NCBI GenBank assembly: GCA_963580285.1
Contig: OY757023.1
Span: 91,847,108 to 91,911,107 of the forward strand
Direction of reading: 5' to 3'
Length of the DNA: 64,000 bases
Source of the DNA: Lucinisca nassula
Lineage: Eukaryota > Mollusca > Bivalvia > Lucinida > Lucinidae
This document shows, one piece after another, positions 29,560-40,879 of the stretch. The notes under the pieces were generated by a model. The model did not search any database. It was not told the origin of the DNA and saw only the letters and a list, made by a program, of their open reading frames with translations. Within the stretch, counting starts at the first letter, position 1; every line of letters begins with the position of its first letter. The position numbers were made by a program, and so were the translations under genes.

Positions 29560-29630
29560 ATCTTAGGCCCATCTTCTTTCTTATGAATGTTTTCATTGCT
29601 CTTAAAGGAACTCATTTTTGATTTTTATTG
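29560..29630 (+). repeat. Fragment of the hammerhead-bearing terminal repeat
   Basis: 'catcttctttcttatgaatg' and 'ctcttaaaggaactcatttt' match the sequence downstream of the ribozyme at 26262-26312 in inverse. The ribozyme core is absent. Confidence 0.6.
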
Positions 29631-31379
29631 AACTAATTTACTAAATGGCAAAATCCGAAATCATGCCGTTGTCCACGTGACCATCACTGATTTGGGAAAA
29701 TCAATATTACGGTTATTAACAGAAAAAGTGTCGCTATTTCTATTGATGTTACATGCAGGTCAGAGCTATTTATAGAGCCTGGACAGGAATCGGGTGCTGG
29801 GTTTGACAAACACCGAATACCCAGTTCAGACGCCGCGGAATGTGGCGTCTTCCCGGCCGGTTGCACAGGGACTACACTGTTTGCTTAAATAGTGGCATCT
29901 AAGGGTTAAATGAAACAGTATAATAATGCCAGCTTGCTCACGTAATGAAAGGAAAACAATGACAATATCTGAATCTAGGCCGCGCTATCACGTGACGACT
30001 TTCGGAACATTCCATTCATAAAACTGTTAGATAGAGTCGATTGTACAAAAAGTAAACAAAAACTTTTTGCTTTTCTGCTAAAACCTTGAATTTGTTTAAG
30101 AGCAAAAATGATAGCCCAGACTTTTAAAGGTGGTATTGTTATTAGACATACAACGTAGACCCACATCGGATAGACAGTACATTCCTTCTGATCTAGGTCG
30201 GCACTGTTCGCCTTATATATACAACAAGTTTGAACATGATTCAGGCCGTTTGCAGAATCTGAAAAAAGGGGGAGGTGTGCGAATTTCAGATATTTTGCAG
30301 AGGGTTAAAAGCTGCCCGAGTTTGAGAATTTTCAAAAAAAGTGCGGGCCTGCATCAACAGGTAGAATGAACGTTTTTTAATTTATCGCTGAAGGGGCTCT
30401 GTTTCTCATCACTGTTATTCATGAGCTGGGATGCAGTGTGGGACCGAGCGAGGAGAAGAGATTGAAACTATAACAAACATTTTAGGTTCTGATCAGAAGC
30501 CATCGATGGATCTACACTGTTTGCAGCTGGATAAAATGCTATTATTGGAATAACTTTTCCAGCATAGGTTATGTTGCATATGAGGTTAATCATTATCAAT
30601 GTAATATTGTAAATCCAGCAAGACGAATCTTTTGTGCTGGTTGAATATACTTGTATACAGAAAGGCAATAATTAAACACATTAACAAGTGACAAGTGAAT
30701 AATTTTGAAAACTTTGACGGAAAATGCTACCATATTTTTTTTCTTAAGACAAAAAATGTACTGAATACTTTTCTTATAATGAAGCGTTTTAAAAAGTACT
30801 CAGAGTTTGTTATAATAAGCGTGACTATCACGAACTGACAATCTGACTGCCGCCGACCCTAAACAAAATCTAGCTTCGATAGTCGTTTCCCTAAGACGTC
30901 AGAGCGCTGCGTAAAAACAATTCTGGACTGTGCTCCTGCACTTGGGCATAACTGTCTGATCAGGGATACTGTGCTTGTTTAAAATACTGGAATTTAAGGG
31001 TTAAACGGAACAGTTCGATTCTCAGTTCAAGACTATTTTCCCAACCTACACCTAGAGACAATCGACCAACCAGTACTCTCAGTGCTTTGATTTTTCCAGT
31101 CAATACAGGTGTCTGCTGATGTTTGAAATAATCTTTCAGCAACCGTTTAAACCTATACCACCGGAAATGAATGTTGGGTATTGATATTTTTGTCTCCTTT
31201 TGAAGCTAGCCCAGTTGACCTATTATGACTTGATCAGATTTATAGTATTTATCATTTTAACAGCACTGTCGTATACACCATCGCCTTGTTTGTAACAGTA
31301 AATGTCATTACGAAAACACGCTTATACAACATACATTATAAACCTAACCGCGGAAAAAACACGAACCATTTTAGATAAA

Positions 31380-31590
31380 AAATTGTGATTTTTCCTTATT
31401 TGTGCTGAAAATATAGATTGTGGGTACTTTTTAAAACGGCCTCATCGGTTCTAACGAGTACCCACAATCTATATTTTGCAGTAGAAATAAGAAAGTTAAG
31501 GTATATCCCTGTAAACGCTAGTTTTACAATATTAAAGTGGGGTTCAAGGGTAAAAATTACATGGGCGTGTTTTCGTGATGCTAAGCTATA
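31380..31590 (-). mobile_element. Hairpin MITE M2, minus orientation
   Basis: The centre is a hairpin with arms 'atagattgtgggtact' and inverse 'agtacccacaatctat' around 'ggcctcatcggttctaacg'. It is flanked by 'ctta-tttgtgctg' / 'agtagaaataag' and a 'aaagtggggttcaaggg' block. The same order, inverted, occurs at 59350-59640 and inside both arms of the Polinton-like element. Confidence 0.65.
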
Positions 31591-31799
31591 TTTGGTTGCT
31601 ACAGATATCCATTTGCTTTGCAGGCAATTCTTATTTTATTTGTTTACTTTTTGAACAGTTTTGATATGTAGTAATCAAGATTTTGTATAGTTAGATTTCA
31701 GCCGTTATATATCGTCTGTGCAATAGTATTGTCACTGTTTATAAACCTGGTACTGTTGTCCGAGCATAAGTAGACAGTAACGTAAAAGATAAAATCACC

Positions 31800-32115
31800 A
31801 CAAATTGTGGCCATGAAAAATCGATGTAAGCCCTCCAGTGGACTTCGTGTCACTGACCGTTACAAGGCGGTTCTTCTGTCGTGGTTTATTTTTGTTTTTG
31901 TTTGCCTTTTAGTGGGTGCATCGCTTATATTATTTTGCTTTGGATAGGTTATTGGCCATTTTGTGGGAAAGTAACTGTCCTTTTGGTTTTCCGCTGGTGA
32001 TGTTTCCATTAGGGTCTGTTGTTTCATGTTTGTGTTTCTTTCCCTTCGTGTCTCTGATGGGAGCTGTGTGTTAATTGTATCGATTTCTGATCATTGCATT
32101 CACTTATGTTTTGTC
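31800..32115 (-). mobile_element. R1-related repeat, diverged, inverted
   Basis: 'ttgtgggaaagtaactgtcc' and 'tgtttgtgtttctttccctt' blocks match the inverse of the 27413 and 44452 copies. Confidence 0.65.
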
Positions 32116-32152
32116 CGGTTGTACCGTAGTATTACTATACTATCACATCCAT

Positions 32153-32291
32153 CATTGGTTGGCAAGACATATTATACCGTTATAGTTATCATTACCGAAG
32201 CGTCGTCATCTTTTGACAACAGCGGGTAATGTCCAACAACAAAAACATTCGCTGACGTCACTTTCAACTTATCCTCTGACAACAGTATTTT
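32153..32291. repeat. Inverted partner of 28139-28257
   Basis: Longer of the two copies. It retains an extra ~20 bp segment (gtccaacaacaaaaac) missing from the other. Confidence 0.6.
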
Positions 32292-33657
32292 CGTTCAAAA
32301 AGGCACTTTGATTATCTTTTGTTTGCGAAAAAATTACACTTGCATGCGCAAATCCGCAGCTGATACCATGACTGTACTGAAAACTGCAATGCATCGTTTA
32401 ACTGTGTACTTGCTAGGGAAAATCTAAATATTAAAATCATTTTTGGTCCTACTTAAAATTTCAAATACAGCGCCAAATCTGGTATAGTTATCCAAGTGTA
32501 TGACGTCGCGTGGAAAATGATAGAGCTTTTGTCGTAGCTTTAACTGAGCAACAATTGCGTTTTACTTTCGACACTTTCAATATACAGCCATCATTTTCGT
32601 GTACATCCCATACTTTTTTTATCTCTTGACCATCTGTCTTTTCACACCGTCCCTTATTCACAAGTTTGTGTACCATGGATATCATCCTCACAAGGATATA
32701 TAACTGGAATCAGATACAATAAAGCACAACTAATTCCATTTTTTATATTTGGATAACTGCATTGCTTAACAGGCAACTATTTACGTTCTTTCTATGCTAA
32801 ATAATACCAGAATATTCTTTAGTTCTGTGGTGTATTCTGTGCTTCCAAGGACAACCCTTATATGGAGGTTTGAAATATCTTAAACTAATATAAGAAATTT
32901 TCATCCCTGCATTAATTTACTATATGTGTACACCAATTAACAGAAACCAGGCTCAGTGTGGTCGTCTGCGTCAATATGTCCCTTATTTGGCATATTAAAC
33001 AAAATCGGCTTCCAATGTGCAATCGGTATTGAAAAAGCAATCGGTCCGTGTCCGGAATTTCAATCGACCAAGTGTGTGCAAATGGGTCATATTTCTGAGT
33101 CCTTCATGTATATTTCTGAAAAACCCTTTAATAGTCGCACACCATCTAGAACAAGCAAAGGATGTCAAGCACATTCACTATGTCTGAAAATATATTACTC
33201 CGGTCATTTTGTGATGTCGGATCAGTAGTTTAGGAGGATCTTACACGAGTGTTCATGAATAAATTCAATAATACATGAACCTGAATGCAAGATTCTATTC
33301 ATCATATGACATTTTAAATCCATTTTATTCACGATTGTTTAACAAAATTGTCAATATTCCGCCATTAGTAAACGCGATGATGTTAAGGACGCCACACATG
33401 TAAGGTTAGGGGTAGTATCTAACTAATTTGCATATTTAATCCACTAGTTGATTATCGAATTTATTACCTTGCGTTATTACATTCTCAGACTCGACGTCAT
33501 ATGCAAAACTTTTTTTAATGCACTTTCAACAATTATTTTTCTAATTCGTATTTCAGACATAACGTTCTACCTTAGAGCAAAGAAGCAGATTTCATTTGTA
33601 GAAATTAAGATCTTGTCAAAAGTCATGGGTTGAGATATTATATCCTTCTGTTTTCAG

Positions 33658-33709
33658 CTTTTCCTGCAACGATTCTCCAAATTCCATTTTACTCTAAAGA
33701 TCAACCATC
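33658..33709 (+). CDS. M13 metallopeptidase gene, exon E (FPATILQ motif)
   Basis: The acceptor is atccttctgttttcag and the donor ATC|gtaagt. The 52 bp exon begins with two bases that complete the codon started by exon D or D' (A+CT, Thr) and ends with two bases. It codes for F-P-A-T-I-L-Q-I-P-F-Y-S-K-D-Q-P. 'FPAgILQ.PFF' is the conserved M13 block that immediately follows NAYY...N.I and precedes the zinc-binding HExxH exon. The HExxH, GENIAD and C-terminal CxxW exons were not found in the rest of the window. Confidence 0.85.
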
Positions 33710-34587
33710 GTAAGTAAAATTCAAACTGATATATTTGTGCATGTATTTAATCTTGAACGTTCAGATTCAGTGTTTAATCTATGATTTAATTGGTACCACG
33801 CCACTGCTTCAAGCGATGTGAAGGTATGTAATTTATATTAAATGTGCATAATAGAAGTAAAGGCAATGATCAGGAATCGATACAATTAACCCACAGCTCC
33901 CATCAGTGACACCAAAGGAAAAGAAAAACAGGCATGAAATAACTAGACCCTAATGGAAACATCAACATCGGAAAGCCAAAAGGACAGTCACTTTCCCACA
34001 AAAGGGCCGCAAAATTTCGTACTTACATACTAAACATTTAGACACCTCTTACTTATCTTGTTGGGTCATTTTGTTTTACCTTTCCACAAATAGTCATCAA
34101 AATTTATATAAATTAAAATAAAAATAAAAAAAAAAACATTGAGTAAAATGTGAAAGTTTACAGGCTGGCTATGTTAAGTACTGAAGATTTTAGATATTGA
34201 TGCCAGTTATTCGTGCCATAGTGTTATCAAGCATATGTTATAATTTTATGCCAATATTAAAAAGAAACGTAGAATTTGAACAAGTAGGTGTATCTTACCA
34301 CACCACAAACTATATGGACACTCATTCGACTCATTTAAGCGGCCGAAAGAACATTTACATCCATGTTTTGAGCTTAGGTCAGAAAGAAGATGGTTTTCAT
34401 TTATAAAATTAAGTTTCGAGAGCTATGGGGCAACATTACATATTTTGTAGGTATCCATCGGAAACATCAGTTAGGATGTATTTGCTTTTTGTGCCCATTT
34501 AGATAAAAAAACAACAAACAACTATGGCACCCCTCGACTAGTTACAAACGTTATTTTAACTATATGCAGTGGCATCTGACTGTGTTT
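33710..34587 (+). other. Intron after exon E; R1 remnant
   Basis: A diverged R1 fragment lies at 33846-34012 ('tagaagtaaaggcaatgatc' to 'cactttcccacaaaa'). The rest is AT-rich, with an A-rich tract near 34115-34137. No exon was seen. Confidence 0.5.
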
Positions 34588-37500
34588 TTATCTCACCGTC
34601 ACGTAGTGACGAGGTGAGCTTTTGGGATCACTCTTTGTCCGTCGTCCGTCGTGCATCCGTGCGTCCGTGCGTAAACAATTTCTTCAAACGACATCTCCTC
34701 CAAAACCACTGATCGGATTTTGATCAAACTTCACAGGAATGATGCCTAGGTGGTCCCCTTTCAAAGTTGTTCAGATGGTTCCGGTCCGTTTCACATCAAG
34801 GTCACAGGAGCCAAAAATAGATTTTTTTCACCGAAAACCTAAAAAATCTTCTCTGAAACCGCAAGGCCCAGGTCATTCATATTTGGTATGAAGCTTCATC
34901 TAGTGGACCCCTACCAAGATTGTTCAAATTATAGTGCTGGGGCCAAAAATGCCCCCGCCCCGGGGCCCTTTGGTTTTACATGGGCTTATATAGGGCAAAT
35001 CTTTAAAAATCTTCTTCTCTGAATCCGCAAGGCCCAGGTCTTTGGTATTTGGTATGAAGCTTTATCTAGTGGACCCCTACCAAGATTGTTCAAATTATAT
35101 TGCTGGGGCCAAAAATGCCCCCACTTCGGGGCCCTTTTGTTTTACAGGGGCTTATATAGGGAAAATCTTTAAAAATCTTCTTCTCTGAAACCGCAAGGCC
35201 CAGGTCTTTGATATTTGGTATGAAGCTTCATCTCGTGGACCCCTAACAAGATTGTTCAAATTATAGTGCTAGGGCCAAAAATGCCCCCGCCCCGGGGCCC
35301 TTTGGTTTTACATGGGCTTATATAGGGAAAATCTTTAAAAATCTTCTTCTCTGAATCCACAAGGCCCAGTTCTTTGATATTTGGTATGAAGCTTCATCTA
35401 GTGGACCCCTACCAAGATTGTTCAAATTATAGTGCTGGGGCCAAAAATGCCCCCACTTCGGGGCCCTTTTGTTTTACATGGGCTTATATAGGGAAAATCT
35501 TTAAAAATCTTCTTCTCTGAAACCGCAAGGCCCAGGTCTTTGATATTTGGTATGAAGCTTCATCTAGTGGACCCCTACCAAGATTGTTCAAATTATAGTG
35601 CTAGGGCCAAAAATGCCCCCGCCCCGGGGCCCTTGTGTTTTACATGGGCTTATATAGGGAAAATCTTTAAAAATCTTCTTCTCTGAAACCGCAAGACCCA
35701 GGTTTATGATATTTGGTATGAAGCTTCATCTAGTTGACCCCTACCAAGATTGTTCAAATTATAGTGCTGGGGCCAAAAATGCCCCCGCCCCGGGGCCCTT
35801 TGGATTTACATAGGCTGATATAGGGAAAATCTTTAAAAATCTTCTTCTCTGAAACTGCAAGGCCCCGGTCTTTGATATTTGGTATGAAGCTCTATCTTGT
35901 GGACCTCTACCAAGATTGTTCAAATTATAGCCCTGGGGCCAGAAGTGCCCCTCCTCCGGGGCCCTTTGGTTTAACATAGACTAATAGACTTATATAGGGA
36001 AAATCTTAAAAAATCTTCTTCTCTGAAACCACAAGGCCTAGGTCTTTGATATTTGGTATGAAGCTTCAGCTAGTGGACCTCTACCAAGATTGTTCAAATT
36101 ATAGCCCTGGGGCCAAAAATGCCCCCGCCCCTGGGCCTTTTGGTTTTACATAGACTTATATATGGAAAACCTTAAAAAATCTTCTTGTCTGAAACCATGA
36201 GGCTCAGGTGTTTGATATTTGGAATGAAGCTTTGTCTTGATGACCTTTATCGAGATTGTTCAAATTATTGCCCTGGGGCCAAAAATGCCCCCGCTCCGGG
36301 GCCCTTTGGTTTTACATAGACTTATATAGGGAAAAACTTTAAAAATCTTCTCTGAAACCACCAGGCCCAGGTCTTTGATATTTGGTATGAAGCTTCATCT
36401 AGTGGACCCCTACGAAAATTTTTCAAATTATAGTGCTGGGGCCAAAAATGCCCCCGCCCCGGGGCCCCTTGGTTTTACATAGGCTAATATATGGAAAATC
36501 TTTAAAAATCTTCTTCTCTGAAACCACAAGGCCTAGGTCTTTGATATTTGGAATGAAGCTTTATCTAGTGGACCTCTATCATGATTATTCTAATTATAGT
36601 CCTGGGGCCAAGAAATGCCCCTGGCATGGACCCCTTTAGTTTTACATTGACTTATATAGGAAAAATCTTAAAAAATCTTCTCAGAAACCACAAGGCCAAG
36701 GTCTTTGATATTTGGTGTGTAGCTTCATCTAGTGGACCTCTACCAAGATTGTTCAAATTATAGCCCTGGGGTGAAAAATGCCCCCACTTCGGGGCCCTTT
36801 GGTTTTACATAGACTAATATATGGAAAATCTTTAAAAATCTTCTTCTCTAAAAACAACAAGGCCTAGGTCTTTGATATTTGGTATGAAGTTTCATCTAGT
36901 AGACCTCTATTAAGATTGCTTTAATTATAGTCCTGGGGCCAAGAAATGCCCCTGGCCCGGACCCCTTTAGTTTTACATTGACTTATATAGGAAAAATCTT
37001 TAAAAAATCTTCTTCTCAGAAACCACAAGGCGGAGGTCTTTGATATTTGGTGTGTAGCTTCATCTAGTGGACCTCTACCAAGATTGTTCAAATTATAGCC
37101 CTTGCACCAAAAATGTCCCGGACCCAGGGCCCTTTTTGATTTTACATTGGCTTATATAGGAAAAATATGAACAAATCTTCTTCTCTGAAACCGCAATTCC
37201 TAGGTCTTTGATATTTGGTGTGAAGCTTCATCTAGTGGACCTCTATCAAGATTGTTCAAATTATAGCTCTTGGGCCAAAAATCCCCCCCACTCCGGGGCC
37301 CTTTACTTTTACATTGACTTATATAGGAACAATCTTAAAAAATCTCCTCTGAAACTGCAAGGCCCAGGTCTTTGATATTTGTTGCGTAGCTTCATTTAAT
37401 GGACCTCTACCAAGATCGTTTAAATTATAGCCCTGGGGCCAAAAATGCCCCCGCCCCAGGGCACTTTAGTTTTACATAGACTTACATAGGGAAAACCTTT

Positions 37501-38955
37501 GAAAGTCTTCTTGTCTGAAACCAGAAGGCTCAGGTGTATGATATATACTATGAAACATTGTCTTGTGGTCCTTTTTCAAGATTGTTCAAATTATAACCCT
37601 GGGGCCAAAAATGCCCCCGCCCTGGGGCCCTTTGGTTTTACATAGACTTAGGAAAAATCCTTAAAAATCTTCTTCTCTGAAACCTCAAGGCCAAGGTCTT
37701 TGATATTTGGTATGAAGCTTCATCTAGTGGACCTCTATCAACATTGTTCAATTTATAGCTCATGGGCCAAAACTGCCCCCCCCCCCCCGCCCCGGGGCCC
37801 TTTGGTTTTGCATAGACTTATATAGGAAAAAAAATTAAAAGTCTTCTTCTCTGAAACTGCAAAGACCAGGGTTTTGATATTTGGTGTGTAGCTTCATCCA
37901 GTGGACCTCTACCAAGATTGTTTAAATTATAGCCCTGGGGCGAAAAATACCCCTGCCCCTGGGCACTTCTGTTTTACATAGAGTAACATAGGGAAAACAT
38001 TTAAAAACTTCTTGTCTGAAACCAGAAGGCTCAGGTGTTTGATATTTGGTATGAAGCTTCGTCTTGATGACCTTTATCAAGATTGTTCAAATTGTAGCAC
38101 TGGGGCCAAAAATGCCCCTGCCCCAGGGCCTTTTGGTTTTACATAGATTTATATAGGGAAAACCTTTAAAGATCTTCTTTTCAGAAACCAGAAGGCTCGG
38201 GTGTTTGATGTATGGTAAGAAAGCTTTGTCTTGTGGACCTCTACCAAGATTGTTCAAATTATAGCCCTGGGGCCAAAAATGCCCCCACCCTGGGACCCTT
38301 TGGTTTTACATTGATTCATATAGGAAAATCTTAAAAAATCCTCTCCTCTGAAAAGGCAAGGCCCACGACTTTGATATTTGATGTGTAGCTTCATCTAGTG
38401 GACCTCTACCAAGATTGTTAAAATTATAGCCCTGGGGCCAAAAATGCCCCTGCCCTGTGGGCCCTTTGTTTTTACATAGATTTACATCGGGAAAACCTTT
38501 AAAATTCTTCTTGTCTGAGACCAGAATGCTCAGGTGTTTGATATTTGGTATAAAGCTTTGTCTTGTGGACCTCTATCAAGATTGTTCAAATTATAGCCCT
38601 GGGGCCAAAAATGCCCCCACCCTGGGACCCTTTAGTTTTACATTAACTTATATAGAAATTCTTAAAAAATCTTCTCCTCTGAAACCACAAGGCTCAGGTC
38701 TTGAATATTTGGTGTGTAGCTTCATCTAGTGGACCTCTACCAAGATTGTTCAAATGATAGCCTTGGTGCCAGAAATGGTCCCGTTACAAAGACTTACATA
38801 GTGAAAACCTTTAAATCTTCTTCTCTGAAACCACAAGGCTCATGTCTTTGGTATTTAGTGTGAAGTTTCATATAGCGCACCTCTTCTAAGATTGTTCAAA
38901 TTATAGCACTGTGGTAAAAGTGACTCCCCTCTAGGGGCACTTAATTGGTACAGTT
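34588..38955 (+). mobile_element. Pearl-like element P1: ~25 tandem units of ~165 bp
   Basis: The left end is a palindromic segment (GTCACGTAGTGAC within a CTCACC...GGTGAG hairpin), followed by 'gcttttgggatcactctttg', a CGTC/CGTG microsatellite and a ~200 bp leader. About 25 units follow, each with 'cttcttctctgaaaccgcaa', 'ggtctttgatatttggtatg', 'agattgttcaaattatag' and 'gggccaaaaatgcccc'. Units at the 5' side are most alike and later ones diverge. The right end is degraded near 38955. There is no gene; frames of 60-90 codons are repeat translations. The layout matches non-autonomous tandem-core elements known from bivalves, thought to be Helitron-related. Confidence 0.8.
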
Positions 38956-39304
38956 GTTTTAGACATCAGAATGTATAAAAATACTTTAGTGAAAATTGAA
39001 TCATTAATAGAGACTTTTACATGGTTTACCATCATTAAAAATCTCCCAAGCCTTTAGAGAGCATTTTGATATATGCATGGTAATATAAATAAACAATACA
39101 TTGTTGTACATGTGTAGTTAATGATAATAAGTATTTTATAAACATTGACACTATTAGCTTTTTTTTTATTCCAGGCATGAAGATACATAGTTTCCAGCAT
39201 GGTGAAGAGTAATATTGGTGTCATTTATAGTCGTACCCGGGACATTGTTTATTCTAGCTAAAGAATGTAACGATTGTTCGTCTTAAAATTTTTATTTTTC
39301 TAAG
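38956..39304. other. No gene seen
   Basis: AT-rich sequence between P1 and the next SINE. A splice-acceptor-like 'tttttttttattccag' occurs at 39174 but no conserved motif follows. Confidence 0.4.
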
Positions 39305-40200
39305 CCAGACTGGTAGCTCTGTTGGATGCTTTCCTGACTGGTGATCAAGAAGTTAAGGGTTCCATACCTGCTGAGGTTGGCAACATTCTAAAATGGCTAT
39401 CAATCAGGAAATCTTTTCTCTGGTCATTCCCTTCTGCTGATTCAAGAAGGGCGGTTATCAACTTCTGGTGAAAGACTGTGCACTGTACTGGTTATCCACT
39501 TACGTATAAGTAGAAGTAAAACAAAGATCAGGAATTGATACAATTAACTTACTCCACCCATAAAAGACACCAAAGGGAAAGAAATACAAACATTAAGCGA
39601 CCAGACCATAATGGAAACCTAAACAAAGGAAGGCCATAAGGACAGTTACTTTCCCACAAAATGGCCATATGGCCATCCAAAACCAAAAGACACAAGTGAT
39701 ACACACAGTAAGTAACAAACAACAACATAAATAAATCGCCACAGAAGAGCCGCCTTGGAACGGTCAATGGAAGATTTCCACTGGGGGGCTTAGATCGATT
39801 TTACGTGGCCACAATCCTCGCCCTTACTTCCGTCGCGATTTAGACAAATAATTTGTTCAGTCCGCATGAAGGCCTCCTAACTCATCAGTGCAACATCTCC
39901 GTGAACACAAAAATCAAAGAACCACAGAGGTGAGACAACGGTGAGGACTCGACAGCAAGAAACCACTGAAATGCTAGAGCAAAAGAAAACCAACAGTTAG
40001 ACTCCGATAAGCCTGTCCCGAAAGTGTGGTTAGTTAAACTAACTGGCTTGAATGCTTGTTTTTAAATCCTGTTTGCATGTACTATTGTATTCTGTCTATG
40101 TATGAACTTGTAAATGTTTGACAAATCAAAATAAATAATGTTTAAACCAAACTAACTGGCTCAAAAATTAACTAAATAGTGTTGGCTTGGCCATAAAATA
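39305..40200 (+). mobile_element. tRNA-derived SINE S1, split by R1
   Basis: 5' part 39305-39510: tRNA-like head 'actggtagctctgttggatg', then 'gttaagggttccatacctg', ending '...cttacgtataag'. 3' part from 40009: 'aagcctgtcccgaaagtgtg', later 'cataaaat'. AAG at the end of the left part is repeated at the start of the right part, suggesting a 3 bp target duplication from the R1 insertion. Confidence 0.7.
39511..40008 (+). mobile_element. Interspersed repeat R1, 498 bp form, inside SINE S1
   Basis: Same exact end points as the copy at 10092-10589 ('tagaagtaaaac...' to '...actccgat') and only a few differences along it, so both are recent. The minus-strand frame 'FFCG/RLFCGDLFMLLFV' is repeat-derived. 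Confidence 0.8.
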
Positions 40201-40879
40201 GAAGTGGAGGCAATGATCAGGAAACCCACAGCTCCCATCAGCTCCCCAAAATTAACTAACAAACCATGTTCATCTGAAAAAAGTTATAAACAATGGTTAT
40301 CCACAAAAGGGGTAATCGCAGACGTACCAGGTAAGAAAGATGAAGGTTGTTTGGCATGGCATTCCAGTCTTATTTGGATAATGTTAGTTGTACGAATGAA
40401 ATTGTAAAAACTAAAACTGTAGCAATTGAAATTTTATAATCTCTGCAACAAAACTTGGCAGAAGTATATAGCATAATTCAATTTGTCTGTAGACATTTTT
40501 GTGGGATATTAGTCACTTTTATTGATAGATCACTTTTAGTAATAGATCTAGTTGTTTTTAAAGATACATTAAGTAAACACTCTTTTACCTTTTCTAATAC
40601 CTTCATCTGTGCATAGAGGGTCTCTTCCTGGAGTAAAACCGCCTTGCTGATCATGACTTATGCTCCCGGTAGGGAAGCATTTTATAATACTTAGTCACCT
40701 TCTTAATTGTTGAATGAATGAAAGTTAAATCAATTTTATCAGCCATACACAAATCAAATCCACTTTATATTTAAATATAATGATAATTCTTCATGAATTT
40801 AATTTTAAATACCTTTATAGATTTGAGTTTAAAACTGCAATATGTGTACTGATGTTCAGCTAATCAGTATTTTAAATTA

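Larger units (their letters stand above)
27920..33657 (+). other. Intron D'-E of the M13 gene
   Basis: About 5.7 kb of repeats (S1, R1, hairpin MITE M2, inverted pair) and unassigned AT-rich sequence. Diverged 'gatcag...ctgtttgc' repeat blocks lie near 29860, 30500 and 30950. No exon was recognised. Confidence 0.5.

Noticed and set aside
33448..33633. Possible M13 exon between 33440 and 33610 bounded by AG-like sites
   Set aside because: The translation shows no M13 motif and exons D and E already join in phase without it.
34588..38955. CRISPR-like impression from regularly spaced repeats
   Set aside because: Units are contiguous ~165 bp tandem copies without unique spacers, in a eukaryotic transposon context.
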